Below, piece after piece: positions 17,781 through 27,600 of a stretch of 32,101 nucleotides of DNA. A program made the translations under genes and the position numbers. Under the pieces are notes generated by a model. The model searched no databases, was not told the DNA's origin, and was given only the letters and a program-made list of their open reading frames with translations. This DNA is from Nevskia sp035651715 (lineage in GTDB: Bacteria; Pseudomonadota; Gammaproteobacteria; Nevskiales; Nevskiaceae). Location of the stretch: the NCBI GenBank assembly GCA_035651715.1, contig DASRFD010000040.1, positions 1 through 32,101 on the forward strand, written 5' to 3'. How positions within the stretch are numbered: position 1 is the first letter of the stretch; each line of letters begins with the position of its first letter.

Positions 17781-18559
17781 ACGGAATCAGCGCGGAGCGC
17801 GCGCCACGCGTGGAAGCCGAGGAGATTCCGCACCGCTACACCAGCCTGCGTCCGGCCGGCACGCCGCACCTGGGACTGGCGGACAGCGCCACGCGCATGC
17901 TCAACGAGGAGCACTCCACGCCGCCGATGGCGATCCCCGGGCGTGGCGTGCGCCTGGCGCACGACCCTTACCATGTCCGCAGCGAGACGGTGCGCGCCCT
18001 GCGCACCGAGCTGCTGCTGCGCCATGACACGCCGGAACTGGCCAATGCGCTGGTACTGATCAGCCCGGGCTCGGCCGAAGGCCGCTCGCAGCTCGCCGCC
18101 GAGCTGGCGGTGTCCTTCGCCCAGCTCGGCCGCCGCACCCTCCTGGTGGATGCCGACCTGCGCCGCCCGCAGCAGCACCTGCTGTTCGGCCTGCCGCACA
18201 CCGACGGGCTGATGCAGGCGCTGGCCCACGGCACCACGCCGCTGCTCAACCCGGTGAAGGGATTGAGCCGCATGTTCCTGCTCAGCGCCGGCGGCGTGCC
18301 GTCCAATCCGCTGGAGCTGCTGTCGGAAGGCCATTTCGCCGGCCTGGTCGAGCAGTGGCGCCGGGACTTCGAGTTCGTGGTGTTCGATACGCCGCCGCTG
18401 AGCCGCTGCGCCGACGGCCTGGCGGTGGCCACCGTGGTCGGCCGGGTGCTGGCGCTGGGCCGGGCCGATCACACCGCCAACCGCCAGATGCGCGACATGT
18501 TCCGCCGCCTGGCGACGACCCAGGCGCAGATTCTGGGCGCGGTGCTCAACCGGTTCTGA
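17777..18559 (+). CDS. epsG: EpsG/CpsD-like P-loop ATPase, atypical bacterial tyrosine-kinase homologue
   Basis: This is a 260-residue cytoplasmic protein of the BY-kinase/ParA fold. The pattern DPYHVRSETVRALRTELLLR (about 55-75) leads to a P-loop reading SAEGRSQ, in which Arg103 stands where Walker A has its lysine. Walker A' is LLVDADLRRP and Walker B is FVVFDTPP. The C-terminus ends GAVLNRF without the tyrosine cluster that such kinases autophosphorylate. EpsG-family members are, as I recall, often GRS instead of GKS, so the change may be a family trait. It partners EpsF to control polymerisation and export. Whether it still phosphorylates tyrosine is doubtful from sequence. Confidence 0.88.
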   Translation: MNGISAERAPRVEAEEIPHRYTSLRPAGTPHLGLADSATRMLNEEHSTPPMAIPGRGVRLAHDPYHVRSETVRALRTELLLRHDTPELANALVLISPGSAEGRSQLAAELAVSFAQLGRRTLLVDADLRRPQQHLLFGLPHTDGLMQALAHGTTPLLNPVKGLSRMFLLSAGGVPSNPLELLSEGHFAGLVEQWRRDFEFVVFDTPPLSRCADGLAVATVVGRVLALGRADHTANRQMRDMFRRLATTQAQILGAVLNRF

Positions 18560-18568
18560 GGGACTTTA

Positions 18569-18584
18569 CGCCGCCTGGGCGGCG
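18569..18584 (+). other. Small hairpin between epsG and wzy
   Basis: CGCCGC and GCGGCG (within 18569-18584) form a compact stem with a 4-nt loop in the 50-bp gap between epsG and the polymerase gene, the only real gap in the operon. No U-tract follows. It may tune downstream expression or mRNA processing. Confidence 0.35.
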
Positions 18585-18609
18585 CCTGTGCGCTTGAGGA
18601 GCGGCGACG

Positions 18610-20061
18610 ATGGGTTTCGGGGCAGGCGGCATGGAAAGCGATGCGTTCATGCGGGCGGCGCAGGCCGGCGCCGCCGCGCCGCGGCGCCTGCGCTGGATCC
18701 GCGACGACCGCCATGCGGTGCTGCTGGGGCTGATGGTCTGGGCCCTGGTGGTGCTGATGATCGTGCCCGACGACTTCGACTACAGCGCGCTCAGCAATCC
18801 CAACGCGCCCGCCGCCGGCGGCCTGGTCAGCCGGCTGACCTGGCTGCTGCTGCTGGTCGGCGGCCTCGCCGTCATCGCCCGGCGGCGCGAGCTGGCCGGA
18901 CAGCTATGGCGGCACCTCAATCCCTGGCTGGCGCTGTTCGCCCTGCTCGCCGCGGCGAGCGTGGCCTGGTCGATCGAACCGGATTACACCGTGCGCCGCA
19001 TGGTGCGCGTGCTGACCTTCATCGTCGACGGTTGCGCGCTGGCCTTGATGGCCTGGCATCCGCGGCGCCTGCAGCAGGTACTGCGGCCGATCGTCACGCT
19101 GATGCTGGCGGGCTCGCTGCTGTTCGGGCTGCTGCAGCCGCAGCTGGCGATCCACCAGGAGACCTCGCCGGAACTGCTCGGCGCCTGGCGCGGGCTGGCC
19201 AATCACAAGAACAGCTTCGGCGCGCTGGCCTGCCTGGGCATGATCCTGTGGTTCCACGCCGGACTGGCCGGGGAAACCAAGCGCTGGCGGGCGATGGCCG
19301 GGCTGACGCTGGCGGCGGCCTGCCTGGTGCTGTCGCGCAGCTCCACCTCGCTGGTGGCGGCGGCGTTTTCGCTCGTGTTGCTCGGACTGGTGCAGCGCCC
19401 CACGCCCTGGCTGCGCCGCCACATCCCGCTGGCGGTGACGCTGTTCGGCGCCGGCCTGACCGCCTACGCCCTGATCGTGCTGCGCGTGCTGCCCGGCATC
19501 AGCCTGCTGTTCGGACCGGTGTCGGCGCTGACCGGCAAGGACATGAGCATGACCGGGCGGGCCGACATCTGGCAGCTGATCAGCGAACACATCGCGCAGC
19601 GCCCGCTGCTCGGCAGCGGCTACGGCGCCTACTGGACCGGCCTCCATCCGGGCACCGACTCCTATGCCTTCGTCCAGAACCTGGGTTTCTACCCGGGCTC
19701 CTCGCACAACGGCTATCTCGAGGTGTTCAACGACCTCGGCCTGGCCGGCGGCATCTGCCTGGCCGGCTTCATCGTGGTGTGCCTGCGCCAGAGCCTGCGG
19801 CTGCTGCGCAGCGACGCGGACCAGGCTGCGCTGTTCCTCGCCCTGTTCCTGCAGGAGCTGGTGGTCAACCTGTCGGAGTCGCACTGGTTCAGCGTGCTCA
19901 GCGTCAACTTCGCGGTGATCACCCTGGCCACCGCGGCGCTGGCGCGCAGCCTGCTGGAGCAGCGCCTGCGCCTGTGCTTCGGCGAGCCTGACCTCGGGGC
20001 GCCGCCGCTGAAGGTGGCCCCGCTGCCGGCCCTCGACGGAGAATCCCATGCCCAGGCCTGA
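18610..20061 (+). CDS. Wzy-type polymerase / O-antigen ligase family membrane protein
   Basis: This is a 483-residue protein from ATG 18610, with GAGGAG nine bases upstream. It has about ten or more hydrophobic segments spread along its length. The Wzy_C signature includes WRGLANHKNSFGALACLGM near residues 195-215, and the large periplasmic loop contains GRADIWQLISEHIAQRPLLGSGYGA and HNGYLEVFNDLGLAGG. These Arg- and His-containing loops are the usual catalytic region of the family. In this context it joins lipid-linked repeat units into EPS on the periplasmic face. Its end overlaps the start of the acyltransferase gene by 14 bp. Confidence 0.92.
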   Translation: MGFGAGGMESDAFMRAAQAGAAAPRRLRWIRDDRHAVLLGLMVWALVVLMIVPDDFDYSALSNPNAPAAGGLVSRLTWLLLLVGGLAVIARRRELAGQLWRHLNPWLALFALLAAASVAWSIEPDYTVRRMVRVLTFIVDGCALALMAWHPRRLQQVLRPIVTLMLAGSLLFGLLQPQLAIHQETSPELLGAWRGLANHKNSFGALACLGMILWFHAGLAGETKRWRAMAGLTLAAACLVLSRSSTSLVAAAFSLVLLGLVQRPTPWLRRHIPLAVTLFGAGLTAYALIVLRVLPGISLLFGPVSALTGKDMSMTGRADIWQLISEHIAQRPLLGSGYGAYWTGLHPGTDSYAFVQNLGFYPGSSHNGYLEVFNDLGLAGGICLAGFIVVCLRQSLRLLRSDADQAALFLALFLQELVVNLSESHWFSVLSVNFAVITLATAALARSLLEQRLRLCFGEPDLGAPPLKVAPLPALDGESHAQA

Positions 20062-21166
20062 GCCCGCCGCCGCGCCGCCGGGCGGCGCCATCCCCTCGCT
20101 CGACGGCATCCGCGCCGTGGCGGTGGGGCTGGTGTTTTTCGCCCACGCGGGACTGGGCAACCTCGTGCCGGGCGGGCTCGGCGTGACCGTGTTCTTCGTG
20201 CTCAGCGGCTTCCTCATCACCACCCTGCTGCGCCAGGAGTTCGACCGCTGCGGCGGCATCTCCCTGCGCAACTTCTACCTGCGCCGCTGCCTGCGCCTGA
20301 TGCCGCCGCTGCTGGTGGTGACCGCGCTGGCCGGCCTGCTGGCCGGCGCCGGCCTGGTCGCCGGCCGCTTCAGCGTGCAGGGCCTGCTGTCGATGCTGTT
20401 CTACTTCGGCAACTACCACGTCATTTTCCACGACTTCCAGGGCCTGCCGGCCGGTGCCGGCGTGGTCTGGTCGCTGGCGGTGGAGGAGCACTTCTACCTG
20501 CTGTATCCGCCGCTGGCCCTGTGGCTGCTGCGCCGTGGCCAGCCGCGCCTGTCGGGGCTGGTGCTCGGCGCGGCCTGCGCGCTGGTGCTGGCGCGGCGCG
20601 CCTGGCTGGCGACCCACGGCGGCAGCGAGGACTACATCGGCATGGCCACCGACACGCGGATCGATGCGATCCTGGTCGGCTGCCTGCTGGGCCTGCTGCA
20701 GAACCCATGGCTGGACCGCGGCCCGGCGCTGTCGGGCCGCGGTGAAAGCCTGCTGCCGGCGCTGTGCGGCGGCCTGCTGCTGGCGAGCCTGCTGTGCCGC
20801 GACGAACACTTCCGCCTCACCGCCCGCTACACCGTGCAGAGCCTGGCCATCGCCCCGCTGATCTGGCTCGCGGTGCGGCGCAGCGCCGGCCGCGGCTGGC
20901 GCTGGCTCAATGCGCCGGCGGCGGTGTACCTGGGCCAGGTGTCGTACGCCGTCTACCTTTCGCATCATCTGCTGCTGGAACTGGTGCGCGGCCTGTATCC
21001 CCGGCTGGGTTCCGCCACGACCCTGCTGCTCGCCGCGGCGCTGACCCTGTTGTTCGCCGAGGCGCTGCGGCGCTGGGTCGAGCGGCCGCTGCTGCGCCTG
21101 CGCAAGAACCTGCGCCGCACTCCCGCCGCCGAGGCCGCCACGCCCGGCCTGACCTCGCCCGCATGA
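20048..21166 (+). CDS. Acyltransferase-3 (OafA/NodX-like) membrane protein
   Basis: This is a 372-residue multi-pass membrane protein of the acyltransferase-3 family. Signatures are SLDGIRAVAV (about 17-26), FFAHAG with the family histidine, FFVLSGFLITTLLRQEF, NFYLRRCLRLMPP, and WSLAVEEHFYLLYP (about 140). Around ten hydrophobic segments follow. Members move acetyl or another acyl group from the cytoplasm onto sugar hydroxyls. Here it would acylate the EPS unit. An alternative worth holding open is that it uses an unusual acyl donor, given the NRPS genes nearby, but nothing in the sequence shows that. It overlaps its neighbours on both sides (14 bp with wzy; ATGA with the next gene). Confidence 0.93.
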   Translation: MPRPEPAAAPPGGAIPSLDGIRAVAVGLVFFAHAGLGNLVPGGLGVTVFFVLSGFLITTLLRQEFDRCGGISLRNFYLRRCLRLMPPLLVVTALAGLLAGAGLVAGRFSVQGLLSMLFYFGNYHVIFHDFQGLPAGAGVVWSLAVEEHFYLLYPPLALWLLRRGQPRLSGLVLGAACALVLARRAWLATHGGSEDYIGMATDTRIDAILVGCLLGLLQNPWLDRGPALSGRGESLLPALCGGLLLASLLCRDEHFRLTARYTVQSLAIAPLIWLAVRRSAGRGWRWLNAPAAVYLGQVSYAVYLSHHLLLELVRGLYPRLGSATTLLLAAALTLLFAEALRRWVERPLLRLRKNLRRTPAAEAATPGLTSPA

Positions 21167-22128
21167 ACCTGGCCGAAGCCACCGTCTGCGAAGCCGCTCC
21201 CGCGGCCGGCGGCGCGCGGCGGCAGACGCGGCTGAGCGTGTGCATCGCCACCTACCGCCGCACGCCGCGGCTCGCCGCCCTGCTCGACGACCTGGCGCAG
21301 CAGGAGTTGCCGGCCGACGAAGTGATCGTGGTCGACAACGATCCGCTGGGCAGCGCCGGCGCCGTGGTCGGCGCCGCCTGCCGCGCCGCGCCGCCGCACC
21401 GCCTGGTCTATGCGGTGCAGCCGCACAAGAACATCGCCATCACCCGCAACCGCACGGTGGAGCTGGCCGGCGGCCGCTGGCTGGCCTTCGTCGACGACGA
21501 CGAGCGGGCGCCGCCGGACTGGCTGCGCCGCCTGGTCGAGGCGGCCGAGCGCAGCGGCGCCGACGGCGTGCTCGGGCCGGTGCTGCCCGAGGTGCCGCCC
21601 GGCGCCCCGGCATGGATCCGCCGCGGCCGCTTCTACGACTGGCCGCGCCAGCCCAGCGGCACGCTGGTGCCGCGCAATCGCCTGCGCTTCGGCAATGTGC
21701 TGTTGCGGCGCGAGCTGCTCGGCGCCGCCCCGTTCGACCCGGCCTACGGCCTCACCGGCGGCGAGGACGGCGACCTGCTGGCACGCCTGGCCGCGGCCGG
21801 CGCGAGCATCGTGTGGTGCGACGAAGCCGCCGTGCGCGAGCCGATCGAGGAATCGCGGCTGTCGCTGCGCTGGCTGCTGCGGCGCGCGCTGCGCGGCGGC
21901 CAGGATTTTGCGCGCCACAGCCTCAACGGGCGCTACGGCCGGGCCAACCTGCTGCGGCGCCTGCGCCTGGTGCTGCGCGCCTCCGCGCAGCTCCTCGCCG
22001 CGGCGCTGCTGGCGCTGCTCAGCCTGCCGCTCGGCCGCCATCACGCCGCCCACTGGCTGACCCGGGCCAGCGCCAACTTCGGCAAGCTGTCGGTGCTGTG
22101 GGGCTGGCACTACCGTGAATACGCCTGA
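21163..22128 (+). CDS. Family 2 glycosyltransferase (first)
   Basis: This is a 321-residue GT-A fold enzyme. SVCIATYRRTPRL opens the nucleotide-sugar domain near residue 25. VIVVDNDP, NIAITRNRTVELAGGRWLAFVDDDE (metal-binding DDD near 110) and LTGGEDGDLLARL (about 205) follow. The C-terminus has a hydrophobic helix (about 270-290) and basic residues for membrane attachment. The pattern NIAITRNR...FVDDDE resembles ExoM-type enzymes of succinoglycan synthesis. It adds one sugar to the lipid-linked repeat. The start codon overlaps the acyltransferase stop as ATGA. Confidence 0.9.
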   Translation: MNLAEATVCEAAPAAGGARRQTRLSVCIATYRRTPRLAALLDDLAQQELPADEVIVVDNDPLGSAGAVVGAACRAAPPHRLVYAVQPHKNIAITRNRTVELAGGRWLAFVDDDERAPPDWLRRLVEAAERSGADGVLGPVLPEVPPGAPAWIRRGRFYDWPRQPSGTLVPRNRLRFGNVLLRRELLGAAPFDPAYGLTGGEDGDLLARLAAAGASIVWCDEAAVREPIEESRLSLRWLLRRALRGGQDFARHSLNGRYGRANLLRRLRLVLRASAQLLAAALLALLSLPLGRHHAAHWLTRASANFGKLSVLWGWHYREYA

Positions 22129-22129
22129 C

Positions 22130-23305
22130 ATGGCCCTGCTCCAGCCGGTGTTCGCCCTCGCCCTGCTCCCCCTGGCCGCCGGCTGCGCCTACCTGCTGCT
22201 GCTGACCCTGTGCTCGGCGCGGTCGGCGCCGCCGCCGCCCGCCCGCGGGCAGCTCAAGTTCGACATCCTGGTGCCGGCGCACAACGAGGCGGCGACCATC
22301 GCGCGCACCATCGCCAGCCTGCGCCGGCTGCGCTGGCCGGCGCAGCGGTTCCGCATCCTGGTGGTCTGCGACAACTGCAGCGACGACACCGCGCCACGTG
22401 CGCGCGCCGCCGGCGCGGTGGCGCTGGAACGCCGCGACGACAGCCGCCGCGGCAAGGGCCACGCGCTGCGCCACGGCTTCGACGCCAGCCTGCGCGAGGG
22501 CTGGGCCGACGCCGTGCTGGTGGTCGACGCCGATTCCGAGGTGACGCCGAATCTGCTCGAAGCCTGCGCCGCGCGCATCGAACGGGGCGCGCGCGCGGTG
22601 CAGGCACACTACGCCGTGCTCAACCCGCAGGCCTCGCCGCGCACGCGGCTGATGGCCCTGGCCTTTGCCTGCATCCACCCGCTGCGCTCGCGCGCGCGGC
22701 AGCGCCTGGGGCTGTCCTGCGGCATTCGCGGCAATGGCTGGTGCGTGCACCGGCTCGTGCTGCGGGACGTGCCCTACGCGGCCTATACCCTGGCGGAGGA
22801 CGTGGAGTACGGCGTCGCCCTGGGCCTGGCCGGCGTGCGCGTGGAATATGCCGACGAGGCGCAGGTGCTGGGCGAGATGGTTTCGACCGAGGCGGCGGCG
22901 CGCAGCCAGCGGCTGCGCTGGGAAGGCGGCCGCGGCCTGCTGCTGCGCCGCCAGCTGCCGCCGCTGCTGCGCCGCGCCTGGCGCAGCGCGCTGTGCCTGG
23001 ACCTCGCCGCAGACCTGCTGCTGCCGCCGCTGTCCTGGCTGGTGCTGGGCGCCGCGTCGGCGCTGCCACCCGCCGCGCTGGCCGCGCTGCTCGACCGCGC
23101 CCTCGCGCCCTGGCTGTGGCTGGACCTGGCCTGCCTCGGCGCGCTGGTCCTGTACGTGGCGCGCGGCTGGAGCATCAGCGGCCTCGGCGCGACCGTGCTG
23201 CCCGACCTGCTGCGGGTGCCGGGCTTCGTCGCCTGGAAGCTGCGCCTGATGCTGGCGCACTCCCGCCCCGCGGTGTGGGTGCGCACCACCCGGGAGCCGT
23301 CATGA
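22130..23305 (+). CDS. Family 2 glycosyltransferase with membrane segments (second)
   Basis: This is a 391-residue protein from ATG 22130, one base after the previous stop. A GTG at 22115 would add five residues and neither start has a strong ribosome site. An N-terminal membrane segment precedes the GT-A domain, with DILVPAHNEAATI, VVCDNCSDDT, GKGHALRHGF, VVDADSEV and, later, YTLAEDVEYGVAL with QRLRWEGGR in a QxxRW-like position. Further hydrophobic segments (about 285-350) follow. This resembles processive-type or ExoO/BcsA-like GT2 enzymes in topology, but in a Wzy locus it more likely adds a single sugar. Together with the priming enzyme, the GT26 and the first GT2 it suggests a repeat unit of about four sugars. 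Confidence 0.88.
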   Translation: MALLQPVFALALLPLAAGCAYLLLLTLCSARSAPPPPARGQLKFDILVPAHNEAATIARTIASLRRLRWPAQRFRILVVCDNCSDDTAPRARAAGAVALERRDDSRRGKGHALRHGFDASLREGWADAVLVVDADSEVTPNLLEACAARIERGARAVQAHYAVLNPQASPRTRLMALAFACIHPLRSRARQRLGLSCGIRGNGWCVHRLVLRDVPYAAYTLAEDVEYGVALGLAGVRVEYADEAQVLGEMVSTEAAARSQRLRWEGGRGLLLRRQLPPLLRRAWRSALCLDLAADLLLPPLSWLVLGAASALPPAALAALLDRALAPWLWLDLACLGALVLYVARGWSISGLGATVLPDLLRVPGFVAWKLRLMLAHSRPAVWVRTTREPS

Positions 23306-24603
23306 GCCAGGAGGGTCGCGGTCCGCTGTTGCGCCTGCTCGGCAGCTCCGTCGCCAGCCAGGCGCTGCTCTCCGCGGCCAGCCTCGCGGTCGGCCTGCTG
23401 CTGATCCGGCGCACCAGCGGCGAACAGTACGGGACCTATATCCTGGTCGCCAATGCCTTCCTGCTGCTCACCTCGCTGCAGAACGCGTTTTTCGGTCCGA
23501 CCCTGATCCTGCGCATGACGCCGCTCGACAACGCCCGGCGCGGCGCCCTGGTCGCGGGCGTGCACCGCGAGCAGCGCCAGGTGCTGCGCTGGGTGTTCGG
23601 CCCGGTGGCGGTGGCGGTCGCCCTGCTCGGCCTGGCCGGAGCGTTGCGCGGCACCACCTCGCTGCTGCTGCTCGCGGCCGCGCTGGCGGCGCCGGCCGCG
23701 CTGACGCGCGAGTTCTTCCGCTCCGCCAGCCTGGCGCAACAGCGCGCCCAGGACGTGGTGCGCTGCGACCTGCTCTATGCGCTGCTGCTGGTCGCCGGCG
23801 CGGCGTTCTCCACCCTGTCGCCGCTGCCGGCGGCCACTGCGGTGGCCACGCTGGCCGGTTCCGCCCTGTGCGCCGCGGTCGCGCTGCACCGCCACCTGCG
23901 CCGCAGCCTGCCGCTGGACGCCACGCCGGTCCAGGGCATGCTGCGCCGCATCGCCGGCCTCGGCGCATGGTCCACCGCCGGCGCCGCGGTCCACTGGACC
24001 TTCAGCCAGGGCTACAGCTATCTCGTCGCCGCCACGCTCGACGTCGGCGCGGTGGCCGCGATCGCCGCGACGCGCCTGCTGCTGATGCCGGTGAACCTGC
24101 TGTCCACCGGCGTCGGCTCGATGATGCTGCCGCTCACCGCCGGCTGGCTGCAGCAGCAGGCACCGCGACGCGTGGCCTGGCGCCTGCTGCCGGTCATCCT
24201 GGGCGTGGCGGCGATGGCGCTGCTGTACCTGGGCGCGATGTGGCTGCTGCGCGACTGGATCTTCGCCCACGTGCTGAAGAAGGAGTTCGCCCAGCGCGAC
24301 CAGCTGCTGCTGCTGTGGTCGGCGGTGTCGCTGCTGATGGTGGTGCGCGACCAGAGCGTGCACCTGCTGGTGTCGAGCGGCCGGCTGCGCCAGCTCACCC
24401 TGATCACCCTGGCCAGCGCCCTGCTGTCGCTGGGCGTGAGCTACTGGGCCATGCACCGCTACGGCGTGGCCGGCGCGCTGTTCGGCGTGCTCTGCGGCGA
24501 GGCGGCCAACGTCGCCGGCATCTTCGCCGCGACCGCGCTGAGCGTGCTGCGCCGCCCGCCCGCGGCGGCGCCGCTTCAGCCGGCGCCGCAGACCGCGTCC
24601 TGA
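23302..24603 (+). CDS. Wzx-type oligosaccharide flippase
   Basis: This is a 433-residue protein with about twelve or more hydrophobic segments and few long loops, in the pattern of the polysaccharide transport/MATE-like (MOP) superfamily. LLGSSVASQALLSAASLAVGLLLIRR at the start and GEQYGTYILVANAF are typical of Wzx proteins. It moves the finished lipid-linked repeat from the inner to the outer face of the cytoplasmic membrane. ATG overlaps the previous stop (ATGA). The C-terminal coding region overlaps the end of convergent NRPS 2 by 28 bp. It is the last gene of the epsE operon. Confidence 0.88.
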   Translation: MSQEGRGPLLRLLGSSVASQALLSAASLAVGLLLIRRTSGEQYGTYILVANAFLLLTSLQNAFFGPTLILRMTPLDNARRGALVAGVHREQRQVLRWVFGPVAVAVALLGLAGALRGTTSLLLLAAALAAPAALTREFFRSASLAQQRAQDVVRCDLLYALLLVAGAAFSTLSPLPAATAVATLAGSALCAAVALHRHLRRSLPLDATPVQGMLRRIAGLGAWSTAGAAVHWTFSQGYSYLVAATLDVGAVAAIAATRLLLMPVNLLSTGVGSMMLPLTAGWLQQQAPRRVAWRLLPVILGVAAMALLYLGAMWLLRDWIFAHVLKKEFAQRDQLLLLWSAVSLLMVVRDQSVHLLVSSGRLRQLTLITLASALLSLGVSYWAMHRYGVAGALFGVLCGEAANVAGIFAATALSVLRRPPAAAPLQPAPQTAS

Positions 24604-27600
24604 GCCCCGAACCAGTCGAGGGGATGGTCCGGCTCCGCCGCAGCGCTGCCGGCGCCGCGCGGCGGCACCGGGGCCGGCGGCTCACCTCCCGCGGAACCTT
24701 CCTCGTCCGCATTCAGCGCCGCGGCGACGCGCGCGATGGTGCGCAGCTGCATCAGCTGCCGCGCGCTGAGGCGGATGTCGTGGCGGCGCGCCCGCGCGCT
24801 GATCTGGAACAGCTGGATCGAATCGGCGCCCAGCTCGAACAGGTCGCTGTGCACGCTGACCCGGTCCAGCTTCAGCACCTCGGCCCAGATGGCCGCGAGG
24901 GCGGTCTCGAGCGGACTGCGCGGCGCGACATAGTCGTCCTGCGCCGACGCCGGCTGCAGCGGCGGCAGCGCCTTGCGGTCGATCTTGCCGTTGGGCGTCA
25001 GCGGCAGCTCGTCCAGGCGCACCCAGGCGTTGGGCACCAGATAGTCGGGTAGCTGCGCCGCCAGCAGCCCGCGCAGCGCCTCCGGTGCGCAGTCCTGGTC
25101 CGGCGCGCCGACGTAGTAGGCGGCCAGACGCTGCACCCCGGCCGGATCGGCGCGGCACTCCACCGCCACGGCGCTGACTACGCCGCTGGCGAGCAGGACC
25201 GACTCGATCTCGTCGGGCTCGATGCGGAAGCCGCGCAGCTTGATCTGCCGGTCGATGCGGCCCAGCAGCTGCACCGTGCCGTCGTCGAGCCGCTGCGCCA
25301 GGTCGCCGCTGCGATACATGCGCCCGCCGGTGAAGGGATCGGGCAGGAAGGACGCGGCGCTGCGCTCCGGATCGCCGAGATAGCCGCGCGCCACGCCGTC
25401 GCCGCCGATGTAGAGCTCGCCGGGCACGCCGGTCGGCAGCGGCTGCCGGTGGCGGTCGAGGATGTAGAACGCGGTGTTGTCGATGGGCATGCGTCCGACC
25501 GTGATCGGCGCGTCGGCGGCGACGCGGGCGCAGGACGACCACACCGTGGTCTCGGTCGGGCCGTACATGTTCCACAGCTCGCCGCCGTCGGCGAGCAGGC
25601 GCCGCGCCAGCTCGCGCGGCAGCGCCTCGCCGCCGCACAGCATGCGGCGCAGGCTGGCGCCGCTGAAACCGGCCTCCAGCAGCAGCTTCCAGGTCGACGG
25701 CGTCGCCTGCAGCACGGTGGCGCGGCTGGACTCGAGCCGCCGCTTCAGCGCCTCGCCGTTGGCCGCCTCGCGCCGCCCGGCGATGACCACGCGCGCACCG
25801 ACCAGCAGCGGCAGGAACAGCTCCAGCGCGGCGATATCGAAGGAAATGGTGGTGGTGGCGAGCAGCACGTCGTCGGCCGCCAGGCCGGGTTCGCGCGCCA
25901 TCGACAGCAGCAGGTTGACGATGGCGCGGTGGCTGATCTCCACGCCCTTGGGCGCGCCGGTCGAGCCGGAGGTGAAGATGACGTAGGCCAGGTCCTCGAC
26001 GTCGCAGGGCACCCCCGGCGGCCGCGCCGCGGCCGCGGCAATGGCCTGCCGCTCGGCGACCAGGTCGATCCGCAGCAGCGCCGGCGGCAGCGCCTGGAGC
26101 TGCGGCCCGTCGGTGATCAGCGCCGCAGGCGCGGCGCGGTCCAGCACCTGGCGCAGGCGCGCCGGGGGATGAGAGGGATCCAGCGGCACGTAGGCGCAGC
26201 CGGCCTTGAGGCAGGCCAGCGGCGCCACCAGCAGATCCAGCGAGCGGCGCAGCAGGACGCCGACCAGCCCGCCCGGCCGCAGGCCGCGCGCGATCAGATG
26301 CTGTGCCAGGCGGTTGGCGCGCCGCTCCAGTTCGCCATAGCTGATGCGCGCCGCGCCGTACTGGGCCGCGATCGCGCCCGGATGGCGCGCCGCCTGAGCC
26401 TGCACCAGCTGGTGCAGGCACTGGCGCGGACGGGCGGCGGCCGTCGCGTTGAGGCCGAACAGCAGCCGGGCCCGCTCCATTTGCGGCAGCAGCGGCGCCT
26501 GCACCAGGCGCTGCTGCGGGTCGGCGACGAAACTGCGCAGCAGGACCTGGTAGCAGTCCAGCCAGCGCTCGATGGTGGCCGCCTGGTACAGGTCGAGGCT
26601 GTAGCTGCAGTCCAGCAGCAGGCCGTCGCCGTCGTCGAGCACCAGCAGCTCCAGATCGAAGCCGCTGCGGCTCTTGGCGCCGCGCTCGATGCGCACCGCT
26701 ACCGTCTCCGACGATTGCCGCGGCAGGCGCTCGAAGCGGAACAGCGCCTGCGCCAGCAGCGAGCGGCCGCCGTCGCGCTGTCCCGGCAGCTGGCGCGTCA
26801 GCGCCCCCAGGGTGCAACGCCGGTGTTGCCGCGCCTCGTCGAGGCTGCGCTCCACCGCCTGGAGATGCGCGGCGATGGAGGTGGTCCCGTCCCAGCTGGC
26901 GCGCAGCGGCAACAGGTTCAGGCATTGCCCGACGAGGGCCGCGTCCTGCCCGGCGGCGCGGCCGTCGATCGGCACCCCCACCACCACGTCGTCGCCGGCG
27001 CCGAGGCGGCCGATCAGCGCCTGCCAGGCCGCCAGCATCACCCCCGGCAGGCCGTCCTCGCGGCCGCCGCCGAGCTGCTGCAAGGCTGCGCGCAAATCCT
27101 GCGGCAGCTGCTGCCGCAGCGTGGCGCAGTGGAAGCTGCGCACCGCCGGCCGCGCCTGGTCGACCGGCATTTCGTTGAAGGCGGGGGGCGGCGTCAGCCG
27201 CTCGGTCCAGTAGGCTTCCGCCTCCACCGTCGCCGCGGCCGCGACGTACATCTGGCGGCGGGCATATGCGGCAAAGGACGGCGCCTCGGGCAGCCGCGCC
27301 GGGCGCGAGCCGACGATCGCCGCGTACAGCTCGGGCAGCTCCGTGACCAGGATGCGCAGCGAATCCCCGTCGCAGACCATGCGATGCACGCCCAGCAGCA
27401 GCGCGCGGCGGCCCTGCGGCAGGCTCAGCAGGCGGCCGCGGATCAGCGGGCCGTTGACCAGGTCGAACGGGGTACGGGCCTCGAGCGCCAGCGCCACTTC
27501 GGCGCTTTCGGCCTCGGCCGTGCCCAGCTCGAAGCTCCACGGCAGGGCGATGCGCATGGCGTCGCCGCTGGCGCTGAAGCAGGCACGCAGGGCGTCGTGC

